From NCBI RefSeq assembly GCF_000298295.1, contig NZ_AMGM01000011.1, forward strand, positions 1 to 64,000: a DNA stretch of 64,000 nucleotides. The letters run 5' to 3'. Below the pieces are notes generated by a model. It had not been told where the DNA came from. It saw only the letters and a program-made list of their open reading frames with translations, and did not search any database. The translations under genes were made by a program, and so were the position numbers. The stretch comes from Cecembia lonarensis LW9. Lineage in GTDB: Bacteria > Bacteroidota > Bacteroidia > Cytophagales > Cyclobacteriaceae. Below, one piece after another: positions 44,996-52,500 of this stretch (position 1 is the stretch's first letter; the number at the start of each line of letters is the position of its first letter).

Positions 44996-46022
44996 ATAAA
45001 GTCCCTGTACTGCCTCCGAAATTAGGTTTGATATTCAAATGCTTAAAAGCAAGTTCTGTAGCCATTCTCCCTCTGGAAGTTCTTTTGAGGTATCCCTCCT
45101 GAATAAGAAAAGGCTCATAAACTTCTTCTATGGTCTCTGCCTCTTCTCCGCAAGCTGTTGCGATGGTTCCAAGGCCTACAGGCCCACCCTTAAACTTATC
45201 AATGATGGTAAGCAGAATCCTATTATCCATTTCATCCAAACCATTTTCATCTACATCCAAAGCATTCAAGGCCATTTTTGAAATCTCCAAATTGATCCTG
45301 CCATCTCCTTTGATCTCCGCAAAATCTCGGGTCCGCCTCAACAACATATTGGCAATCCTGGGTGTACCCCTGCTCCTTCTTGCAATTTCAAAGGCAGCTA
45401 CTTCGTCAATTGGGGTTTGCAAAATATGGGCCGAACGACTGACAATATCTGTCAGCAATTTAGCATCATAATACTCTAAGCGGGAGTTAATACCAAAACG
45501 TGCCCTTAGCGGTGAAGTCAACAAACCAGAACGGGTGGTTGCACCAATCAAGGTAAAAGGGTTGAGGGAAATCTGTACAGACCTGGCATTGGGACCTGAG
45601 TCCAACATGATGTCAATACGAAAATCTTCCATTGCTGAATATAGATATTCCTCAACTATAGGATTTAGCCGGTGGATTTCATCAATGAACAAGACATCAC
45701 CCTCCTCCAAATTGGTCAGTAATCCAGCCAAATCTGATGGTTTATCCAAAACTGGCCCAGAAGTGATTTTTATACCTGCTTCCAGTTCATTGGCAATGAT
45801 ATGGCTCAAGGTGGTCTTACCCAAACCCGGAGGCCCATGCAAAAGCACATGGTCCAAAGGCTCATTTCTCCTTTTAGCAGCAAGCACGAAAATTTTTAAG
45901 TTCTCTACAATTTTGAATTGACCAGTAAAATCATCAAAACTCAAAGGTCGCAGGGCCTTTTCAATTTCTCTATCCGAGGAATTTAACTTTCCTTTGTCAC
46001 CACTCAAATAATCTTCTCTCAT
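44988..46022 (-). CDS. ruvB: Holliday junction branch migration helicase RuvB
   Basis: A 344-residue AAA+ motor that, with RuvA, drives branch migration of crossed DNA strands. Walker A is GPPGLGKTT, Walker B is LFIDEIHRL, sensor 1 is [19 protein letters not shown], and the C-terminal winged helix includes [19 protein letters not shown]. Length is typical. A TATCTTTG box on the minus strand lies about 20 bases upstream. ruvA and ruvC are not adjacent. Confidence 0.97.
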   Translation of the reverse strand: MREDYLSGDKGKLNSSDREIEKALRPLSFDDFTGQFKIVENLKIFVLAAKRRNEPLDHVLLHGPPGLGKTTLSHIIANELEAGIKITSGPVLDKPSDLAGLLTNLEEGDVLFIDEIHRLNPIVEEYLYSAMEDFRIDIMLDSGPNARSVQISLNPFTLIGATTRSGLLTSPLRARFGINSRLEYYDAKLLTDIVSRSAHILQTPIDEVAAFEIARRSRGTPRIANMLLRRTRDFAEIKGDGRINLEISKMALNALDVDENGLDEMDNRILLTIIDKFKGGPVGLGTIATACGEEAETIEEVYEPFLIQEGYLKRTSRGRMATELAFKHLNIKPNFGGSTGTLFE

Positions 46023-46042
46023 AGCTTCTGCTTCAGCAAATA

Positions 46043-46050
46043 CAAAGATA
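46043..46050 (-). promoter_or_regulatory. Promoter -7 box for ruvB
   Basis: On the minus strand this reads TATCTTTG, an exact TAnnTTTG box, 20 bases before the ruvB ATG. No clear -33 box at the right distance. Confidence 0.45.
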
Positions 46051-46086
46051 TAAATTTAGCCCAAGGCGTAAAGCTCAAAGACAGAA

Positions 46087-46127
46087 AGGAAATATTTTAT
46101 GCAACCTTGTTGCATATTTTGTTTCCT
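46087..46127. promoter_or_regulatory. Inverted repeat in the ruvB-apbE gap
   Basis: ATGCAAC-ctt-GTTGCAT at 46099-46115 is a perfect inverted repeat, and outside it AGGAAA (46087-46092) pairs with TTTCCT (46122-46127). It sits between the divergent ruvB and apbE genes with no T-run, so it looks more like an operator than a terminator. Confidence 0.4.
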
Positions 46128-46180
46128 GGGAACTTTATTTGGAAAATAACCATTAACTTGCGAGAAAATTACGAGGATAC

Positions 46181-47242
46181 ATGGGAGGCAACGCCAAAAA
46201 AAACATAATTTATTCCATCGTTCTGCTTTTAATGGTGGCTATTGTCTATTTATACAGACAAAGTACTACCGCCCCACTTCTTGAAACAGAAACCGTTGAT
46301 TCAGGCAGAATAGTTTTATCCGGAAATACTATGGGTACCAGCTACCGCATAGTTTACCTGGATGAGCTGGGAAGAAACTTTCAAAAAAGTGTTGATTCTT
46401 TATTGCTCGTTTTCAACGAGTCCTTATCTACATACATTCCTGATTCAGAAATCAGCAGATTCAATCAAGGTGATTCTTTGGTCTATGAATCTCCATTTTT
46501 TCATCCTGTGCTCCAATCAAGTAGAGAAATCTTTAATTTGACTGGAGGAGCATTTGATCCTACAGTTGGGCCCTTGGTCAATTTATGGGGCTTTGGCCCG
46601 GAAGGACCTCAAGCCAAGGACAGTGCCAGGATTGCACAGCTTTTACCATTGGTAGACTTTAATAACGTCATTTTTGATGAAAAGCAAGTTAAAAAAACCA
46701 AAGCAGGGGTTTATTTGGACTTCAGCGCTAATGCTAAAGGGTATGGGGTGGATGTGCTTGCTGAATTCTTGCTGAAAAAAGGCATAGCAAATCTTCTTGT
46801 AGAAATCGGTGGTGAACTTGTCGCAAGAGGAGTCAATGATAAAGGGGAGTTGTGGAAAGTTGGTGTAAGCCGACCTGAAGAGGAGGGAAGAGCAGAAGAT
46901 CTGTTCAGTGTGATTGCCCTAAATGACAAAGCGATGGCTACCTCTGGAAACTACCGTAATTATTATGAGGAAGGTGGTATGAAAATTTCGCATACCATTG
47001 ATCCTACAACCGGTAGGCCTGTAAGGCATGGCTTACTCAGTGCTACTGTTATAGCGGATGATTGTATGACAGCAGATGCACTGGCCACTGCTCTAATGGT
47101 TATGGGGACAGAAAAAGCCATAGAACTGCAAGAAAAGCATGGAGGCTTTGAAATATTTTTAATATACAATGACGGAGCAGGAAATCTGAGATCTTTCGTA
47201 AGTGAAGGACTCAAAGCCTACCTATCCTTTATCAACGAATAA
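46181..47242 (+). CDS. apbE: FAD:protein FMN transferase
   Basis: A 353-residue ApbE protein that attaches FMN to a threonine of redox proteins such as NqrB, NqrC or RnfG in the periplasm. One N-terminal membrane helix (IIYSIVLLLMVAIVYLYR) anchors it. GNTMGTSYRIVY opens the domain, DFSANAKGYGVDVLAEFL and GGELVARGVNDKG bind FAD, and SHTIDPTTGRPV carries the metal site aspartate. No flavinylation target gene is adjacent. The ZIP transporter gene follows after 23 bases. Confidence 0.93.
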   Translation: MGGNAKKNIIYSIVLLLMVAIVYLYRQSTTAPLLETETVDSGRIVLSGNTMGTSYRIVYLDELGRNFQKSVDSLLLVFNESLSTYIPDSEISRFNQGDSLVYESPFFHPVLQSSREIFNLTGGAFDPTVGPLVNLWGFGPEGPQAKDSARIAQLLPLVDFNNVIFDEKQVKKTKAGVYLDFSANAKGYGVDVLAEFLLKKGIANLLVEIGGELVARGVNDKGELWKVGVSRPEEEGRAEDLFSVIALNDKAMATSGNYRNYYEEGGMKISHTIDPTTGRPVRHGLLSATVIADDCMTADALATALMVMGTEKAIELQEKHGGFEIFLIYNDGAGNLRSFVSEGLKAYLSFINE

Positions 47243-47265
47243 TGATACAAAAGCGCAGCTAAGAG

Positions 47266-48051
47266 ATGTTATTAAATTTTACCCTTTTGTTTGCCACTGC
47301 GATGCTAGCAGGCGGTTTGGCCTATTTTATTCCAAGTTGGGAAGAAAGATACTTCAAGTTGGTTCTCGTTTTTGCAGGGTCTTACTTGTTTGCCATCACT
47401 GTATTGCATATCCTCCCTGAGTTGTTTGTTGACTCAGCAAATGCACCAAGGATGGGACTTTATATCCTGGTTGGTTTTTTTCTTCAGCAAATACTTGCCC
47501 TTTTCTCAACCGGCGTTGAACATGGACATATACATCATCCCAGTCATCAACATGCTGCTAATGCCGGTGTATGGACCATTATGATTGGATTATTCATGCA
47601 TGCTTTCCTAGAGGGTACTCTGTTGGGTAATGATGGAGCCTTATCCGCGCACTTACACGATCATGCAGGTCACGACCATCACCACCATCATCACCATCAT
47701 CATAGCAACCATAACTTACTTTTCGGAATACTCCTGCACAAAGGCCCAGAAGCATTTGCCTTGGTAGCAGTACTTATGAGCTCTTTAAAGAAAAGATGGA
47801 TTTTTATCCTTTTGACCATTTTTGCCCTTGCTTCCCCAATGGGTATGTTATTAAGCAACTACCTTTATGAAAGCCGCGTCCTAGGAGGAGAGACACTGAA
47901 TATATTTTATGGTATCGTCGCCGGCAGTTTCCTCCATATTTCTACTACCATATTCTTTGAAAGTAGTCCAGATCACCGTTTCTATTTGAATAAAGTTATC
48001 GTCAGTATGATCGCATTTGCCTTAGCTATTTCTCTGGAGATGCTACTGTAG
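47266..48051 (+). CDS. ZIP-family divalent metal transporter with nine-histidine loop
   Basis: A 261-residue inner-membrane protein with about eight helices. HILPELF and LFMHAFLEGTLLG resemble the metal-path helices of ZIP transporters, and LLHKGPEAFALVAVL supplies the HKxPEA motif. Between helices 4 and 5 the loop HDHAGHDH is followed by nine consecutive histidines, a typical metal-collecting loop but unusually pure. It would import zinc, iron or a related ion. It probably shares a transcript with apbE. Confidence 0.88.
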   Translation: MLLNFTLLFATAMLAGGLAYFIPSWEERYFKLVLVFAGSYLFAITVLHILPELFVDSANAPRMGLYILVGFFLQQILALFSTGVEHGHIHHPSHQHAANAGVWTIMIGLFMHAFLEGTLLGNDGALSAHLHDHAGHDHHHHHHHHHSNHNLLFGILLHKGPEAFALVAVLMSSLKKRWIFILLTIFALASPMGMLLSNYLYESRVLGGETLNIFYGIVAGSFLHISTTIFFESSPDHRFYLNKVIVSMIAFALAISLEMLL

Positions 48052-48183
48052 GTTTTTCACGGGCCGTTTTGGAAAAAAGCGCAATTTTATTTTGTTTTAG
48101 CATTGAATTAAAGAAAGCCAATCTCTTTTTGCTAATATAATATACTTTCGCTAATTTTATATACAAAACCCAAATCTGCCTAT

Positions 48184-48606
48184 ATGGAAAAGCCTATATG
48201 CCCAAAATGCGAACATTCAAAAATTGTTAAAAGTGGGATAGTAGGCGGTAGACAACGGTTTAAATGTAAGAAATGCAGTTATCATTTCACGGTTAATAAA
48301 CTGGGGAAATCCATCGATAAGTATTACGTTGTAAAAGCCTTACAACTTTATGTGGAGGGTATTTCATACAGGGAAATCGAAAGAATATTGGGTGTGAGCC
48401 ATGTTTCCGTCATGAACTGGGTCAAACAATACAAAATTAAAGCCCCTGAAAATTACGATTACCGTCCTACCTATAAGGTATTGAACCACACTGAATTGGT
48501 CAAATACATGGCACAGAAGGAAAATTTGACGGATACCGGAATGCTGATCACTGAGTTGGGCGATAAATTCATGATCATCAAATGGGAAAGATTCAGAAAC
48601 CGATAA
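48184..48606 (+). CDS. Transposase-derived zinc-ribbon/HTH protein (IS1 InsA-like), no catalytic part
   Basis: A 140-residue protein. Cysteines C6, C9, C28 and C31 form a zinc ribbon (CPKC...CKKC), and residues 60-83 (ISYREIERILGVSHVSVMNWVKQY) form a helix-turn-helix, exactly as in the N-terminal InsA-type domain of IS1-family transposases. The remaining 57 residues show no DDE catalytic motif, and no second transposase frame, inverted repeat or target duplication surrounds the gene. The frame is intact, which argues against a decaying insertion sequence. It stands directly upstream of the porin-symporter-acs block, so a role as DNA-binding regulator is possible. Confidence 0.7.
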   Translation: MEKPICPKCEHSKIVKSGIVGGRQRFKCKKCSYHFTVNKLGKSIDKYYVVKALQLYVEGISYREIERILGVSHVSVMNWVKQYKIKAPENYDYRPTYKVLNHTELVKYMAQKENLTDTGMLITELGDKFMIIKWERFRNR

Positions 48607-48695
48607 TCCAAATAAAATTTTTTAACTATAATTAATTAACAATTATCTACCCTTATTTTTTCATTCTACCATCAAGTTCTCAAATTAGATTCCAC

Positions 48696-48734
48696 TTGTT
48701 GTTCGGGCCCGACTGCAAAAGTCAAAAACAACAA
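48696..48734. promoter_or_regulatory. Inverted repeat upstream of the porin gene
   Basis: TTGTTGTT at 48696-48703 and AACAACAA at 48727-48734 are perfect complements 23 bases apart; the palindrome CGGGCCCG (48704-48711) lies inside. The site ends 11 bases before the porin ATG, so it is in the leader: a candidate operator or leader RNA hairpin. Confidence 0.4.
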
Positions 48735-48745
48735 ACCCAAAAACC

Positions 48746-50191
48746 ATGAAATCTAAATTGAAGAGGCTAGGTAGTCTTCTAATTTTATTTTGTCTGCAGT
48801 TCCCCCTATTTGGTCAGGATACCCTAGCCAATTACAGGGCTGCCAAGGATGAGATGTTTGTAGATCACTCTTACAAGCCTCTTACACTCAAACTTTCTGA
48901 TGATGGCGGGAAATACATCCGGTTTCTGGTATGGAACCAGTTATGGGTGCGCGCCACCGAAAACAACCCGGGCACCTTAGGTGTGGACGGCCAACCCAGT
49001 AACAATTCCTTTGACATTGGAATCAGGCGTGCAAGGTTTTTAGCTTATGCACAGATCTCTCCACGCTTTATGGTGCTCACCCACTGGGGCATCAATAATC
49101 AGACCTTTACCAATGGAGGTGTTCCCGGTGGCGGATTGACCGGAAACCCAGGAGGTATTCCAGTCACTGTAAACCCCGAAACAGGTATGGGCACTGCCAA
49201 TGGCATGTCAGCTAAAAAACCGCAATTGTTTTTCCATGACATTTGGACAGAGTTTAAAGTTTTGGAAGAACTTTACATAGGAACAGGTTTGCATTACTGG
49301 AATGGCGTTTCCAGAATGACAAGCCATAGTACTTTGAACTTTATGGCCATAGATGCACCTATTTTCAACTGGCCTTTGATTGAACTTACTGATCAATTCG
49401 CAAGACAATTTGGAATCTATGCCAAAGGCCAGGTAAAAAAATGGGATTACAGGTTGGCTCTAAACAAGCCTTTTTCGGTGGGTGCCGGCGGCCGTTTTGA
49501 CGAAAGCAGACAAGTCCCCATTGCAGCCAATATTGTCAATGACAATTGGGCCACTCAGGGTTACATCGCTTATCAATTCCTTGAAACAGAAAACAATAAG
49601 CTTCCCTTCTTTGTGGGATCTTACTTAGGTACAAAGAAAGTCTTTAATATTGGCGGAGGCTGGCACCATCATGCCAATGCCACCATGTCAAAAAGTGCGG
49701 ATGGCATGTCCAATTACCATGACATCCGTCTGTTTGGTTTAGACGCCTTCTTAGACATTCCTTTAAACCCTGTATCAGGCTCTGCCTTAACCTCCTACGC
49801 TGTATTTTATAATTATGATTTTGGACCAAATTACATGCGTAATGTGGGCATCATGAACATAGGCTTTGGAGCAGGTTCTACCCAAAACGGACCTGGTAAT
49901 GCACAACCTACCATTGGCACGGGTAATATTTTCTATTCCCAGACAGGTTATCTTTTGCCTAAAAGTGTACTGGAAGACCATGGTAGATTACAGCCCTTCG
50001 GTGCCCTGACCTACAAAAACTTTGAAGTATTTGATACCAGTTCCTGGCAATATGACCTGGGATTCAATTACTACATGAATGGCCACCAAGCCAAAATTAC
50101 CCTTCAGTACAGCAACCGCCCCTTGTTTGAAAACTATCAGAGAAGTGGTTCTGCGGGAGAGCTGATCATTCAAACACATATCTTCTTGTAA
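48746..50191 (+). CDS. Outer-membrane porin
   Basis: A 481-residue protein with a signal peptide (LGSLLILFCLQFPLFGQ) and a beta-barrel character: alternating aromatic and polar residues such as YIRFLVWNQLWVRATENN and NSFDIGIRRARFLAYAQIS, and a C-terminal strand ending in phenylalanine-leucine (LIIQTHIFL). FDIGIRRARF is typical of phosphate-selective porin O/P relatives. It would let small solutes cross the outer membrane. It leads the DUF4212-symporter genes after 21 bases, so it probably delivers their substrate. Confidence 0.85.
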   Translation: MKSKLKRLGSLLILFCLQFPLFGQDTLANYRAAKDEMFVDHSYKPLTLKLSDDGGKYIRFLVWNQLWVRATENNPGTLGVDGQPSNNSFDIGIRRARFLAYAQISPRFMVLTHWGINNQTFTNGGVPGGGLTGNPGGIPVTVNPETGMGTANGMSAKKPQLFFHDIWTEFKVLEELYIGTGLHYWNGVSRMTSHSTLNFMAIDAPIFNWPLIELTDQFARQFGIYAKGQVKKWDYRLALNKPFSVGAGGRFDESRQVPIAANIVNDNWATQGYIAYQFLETENNKLPFFVGSYLGTKKVFNIGGGWHHHANATMSKSADGMSNYHDIRLFGLDAFLDIPLNPVSGSALTSYAVFYNYDFGPNYMRNVGIMNIGFGAGSTQNGPGNAQPTIGTGNIFYSQTGYLLPKSVLEDHGRLQPFGALTYKNFEVFDTSSWQYDLGFNYYMNGHQAKITLQYSNRPLFENYQRSGSAGELIIQTHIFL

Positions 50192-50212
50192 ACATGTCAA
50201 ACCCAAAATACT

Positions 50213-50476
50213 ATGTCTGAACACAAATTAAAAATGAAAGCTTACTGGAAAAAGAACCTGAAAACACTTCTTTTCCTACTTGCGATATGGTTTCTGGTTT
50301 CCTTTGGATTCGGGATCATTTTGGTTGAGCCTTTAAATGCCATTCAATTCGGGGGCTTTAAATTAGGCTTTTGGTTTGCCCAGCAGGGTTCCATTTACAC
50401 CTTTGTCGTACTCATATTTGTCTATGTGTACCGCATGAACCAATTGGATAAAGAATTTGACGTCAACGAAGAATAA
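50213..50476 (+). CDS. DUF4212 symporter small subunit
   Basis: An 87-residue protein with two membrane helices (TLLFLLAIWFLVSFGFGIIL and SIYTFVVLIFVYVYRMNQLD) and an acidic end. This is the DUF4212 (sodium/substrate symporter small subunit) pattern, which always precedes a sodium:solute symporter of the VC_2705 type, as here with 20 bases between them. It is thought to form a complex with that transporter. Confidence 0.9.
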   Translation: MSEHKLKMKAYWKKNLKTLLFLLAIWFLVSFGFGIILVEPLNAIQFGGFKLGFWFAQQGSIYTFVVLIFVYVYRMNQLDKEFDVNEE

Positions 50477-50496
50477 CCAATAACCTAACATTTAAC

Positions 50497-52182
50497 ATGG
50501 ATATCTTAACCTGGACATACATACTCGTGGGCGCATCTTTTGCGCTCTACATCGGAATCGCCATTTATACTAGAGCGGGATCCACCAAAGAATTTTATAC
50601 CGCCGGCGGAGGAGTTTCCCCTCTCGCCAATGGTATGGCCACCGCTGCTGACTGGATGTCTGCTGCCTCGTTTATCTCCATGGCGGGGATCATCGCATTT
50701 GCTGGTTATGACGGCTCGGTTTACCTGATGGGCTGGACCGGAGGCTATGTACTTTTAGCCTTGCTTCTAGCTCCTTACTTGAGAAAATTTGGAAAATTTA
50801 CTGTTCCAGATTTTGTCGGGGACAGGTATTATTCCAATAAGGCACGTGTGGTAGCAGTCATCTGTGCCTTGTTTATTTCCTTTACTTATGTAGCCGGTCA
50901 GATGCGGGGGGTAGGTATTGTTTTTTCAAGGTACTTGGAAGTAGACATCAATACTGGAGTGATCATTGGTATGTGTATTGTGTTTTTCTACGCTGTTCTA
51001 GGCGGTATGAAAGGCATCACTTATACCCAAGTGGCCCAGTATTGTGTATTGATTTTTGCATACATGGTACCGGCCATCTTTATTTCCATGCAGTTAACTG
51101 GTAACCCAATTCCTCAATTAGGTCTGGGTGATACCGTAGCCGATGGAACTCCCCTTTTACAAAAATTGGATGGAGTCCTCACCGATTTGGGCTTTGCAGA
51201 ATATACCTCTGGAAGAAAGGGCATGGGAGATATATTTGCCATTACCTTGGCCTTGATGGTGGGCACAGCAGGTTTACCACATGTGATCGTTAGATTCTTT
51301 ACCGTACCAAGGGTAAAAGATGCCCGTCTTTCTGCCGGATACGCACTGGTTTTTATTGCCATATTATATACCACCGCACCAGCAGTAGCAGCCTTTGGAA
51401 TTTACAATGCCATTGATACCGTAGCGGGACAACCTGTGAATGACCTTCCTGAATGGGTGGGTAATTGGCAAAAAACTAACCTGATCAATATCGAGGATAA
51501 AAACGGAGACGGCATTGTCCAATATACTCCTGTAGCGGCCACCAATGAAATGAACATTGACCGCGATATCATGGTGCTAGCCAGTCCGGAAATCGCCAAA
51601 TTACCCAATTGGGTGATAGGACTTGTAGCTGCGGGCGGTATGGCGGCAGCACTTTCTACTGCTGCAGGTTTGTTGCTGGTAATATCTACCTCTGTTTCCC
51701 GCGACCTATTCAGAACATTCAAGCCAGATATGACTGAAAAAAGAGAGCTTTTAATTGCACGAATTTCGGCAGCAGGTGCTGTGGGATTAGCAGGTTACTT
51801 TGGCGTTAACCCTCCCGGTTTTGTGGCTGAAGTAGTAGCCTTTGCCTTTGGATTGGCTGCAGCTTCTTTCTTCCCGGTCATCATCATGGGGATTTTCTCA
51901 AGCAGAATCAATAAGGAAGGCGCTATTGCGGGTATGATATCCGGTCTTACCTTTACCATTTTGTACATCACTTATTTCAAGTTCATCAATCCGGAAATCA
52001 ATAATGCCGATCATTGGTGGTTTGGCATATCGCCAGAAGGAATAGGCTCTATTGGTATGTTAGTAAATTTTGTAGTATGCTACGCTGTATCCAAAGCCAC
52101 CCCTGCCCCACCACAGGACGTCCAAGATATGATTCAAGAGATCCGTATCCCAAGAGGTGCCGGAAAAGCCCATGCACATTAA
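50497..52182 (+). CDS. Sodium:solute symporter, acetate/short organic acid type
   Basis: A 561-residue transporter of the SSS family with about 13 membrane helices. GGGVSPLANGMATAADWMSAASF is the family start (substrate-binding helix; key part MATAADWMSAASF), and GTAGLPHVIVRFFTVPRVKDAR is the central signature. The pairing with DUF4212 and the nearby acs gene suggests acetate or a close relative as substrate. An external loop (residues about 325-360) holds DKNGDGIVQY, which resembles a calcium-binding EF loop. A histidine-ending tail (AHAH) is present. It is followed by a terminator-like hairpin. Confidence 0.9.
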   Translation: MDILTWTYILVGASFALYIGIAIYTRAGSTKEFYTAGGGVSPLANGMATAADWMSAASFISMAGIIAFAGYDGSVYLMGWTGGYVLLALLLAPYLRKFGKFTVPDFVGDRYYSNKARVVAVICALFISFTYVAGQMRGVGIVFSRYLEVDINTGVIIGMCIVFFYAVLGGMKGITYTQVAQYCVLIFAYMVPAIFISMQLTGNPIPQLGLGDTVADGTPLLQKLDGVLTDLGFAEYTSGRKGMGDIFAITLALMVGTAGLPHVIVRFFTVPRVKDARLSAGYALVFIAILYTTAPAVAAFGIYNAIDTVAGQPVNDLPEWVGNWQKTNLINIEDKNGDGIVQYTPVAATNEMNIDRDIMVLASPEIAKLPNWVIGLVAAGGMAAALSTAAGLLLVISTSVSRDLFRTFKPDMTEKRELLIARISAAGAVGLAGYFGVNPPGFVAEVVAFAFGLAAASFFPVIIMGIFSSRINKEGAIAGMISGLTFTILYITYFKFINPEINNADHWWFGISPEGIGSIGMLVNFVVCYAVSKATPAPPQDVQDMIQEIRIPRGAGKAHAH

Positions 52183-52205
52183 ATAAAGGTTGATTGAGTG
52201 ATAAA

Positions 52206-52246
52206 AGGGGGCCTGACAGGAGAAATGTCAGGGCTCCCTTTTTTCC
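52206..52246 (+). terminator. Terminator-like hairpin after the symporter gene
   Basis: GGGGGCCTGACA pairs with TGTCAGGGCTCCC around a short loop, followed by six T. It should reduce transcription into the kinase genes, separating transport from sensing genes. Confidence 0.7.
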
Positions 52247-52287
52247 ATTACACAAAAGCTGTAATTTATAATTTCATTAAAGGTCCA

Positions 52288-52500
52288 ATGAAAGCCAAAG
52301 CAAAAAGCCAATACTTGTGGGGGTTGTTTTTATTAGGGTTATGTCTTTTGAATTACCCTTTGCTGTCTGTTTATAATATTCAGGAAAAGTGGTCGGGCAT
52401 TCCTGTTCTGTACTTCTGGGTTTTCTTCTTCTGGCTTTTGATTATCATACTGACTTATTGGATTATCAAGAAAACCGATTCTTCAAAAAATGCTCAGTAA
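52288..52500 (+). CDS. Small two-span membrane protein
   Basis: A 70-residue protein with two hydrophobic helices (LWGLFLLGLCLLNYPLLSVY and GIPVLYFWVFFFWLLIIILT) joined by a short loop, like the DUF3311-type partner proteins of SSS transporters. The frame extends back to 52198, but that region includes the terminator; the ATG at 52288 was chosen. Its last 11 bases overlap the kinase gene, so both are translated together and it may be a subunit of the sensor. Confidence 0.7.
   Translation: MKAKAKSQYLWGLFLLGLCLLNYPLLSVYNIQEKWSGIPVLYFWVFFFWLLIIILTYWIIKKTDSSKNAQ

Noticed and set aside
48052-48745. A complete IS1-type insertion sequence around the InsA-like gene
   Set aside because: No second (InsB, DDE) frame, no terminal inverted repeats and no target duplication were found on either side.
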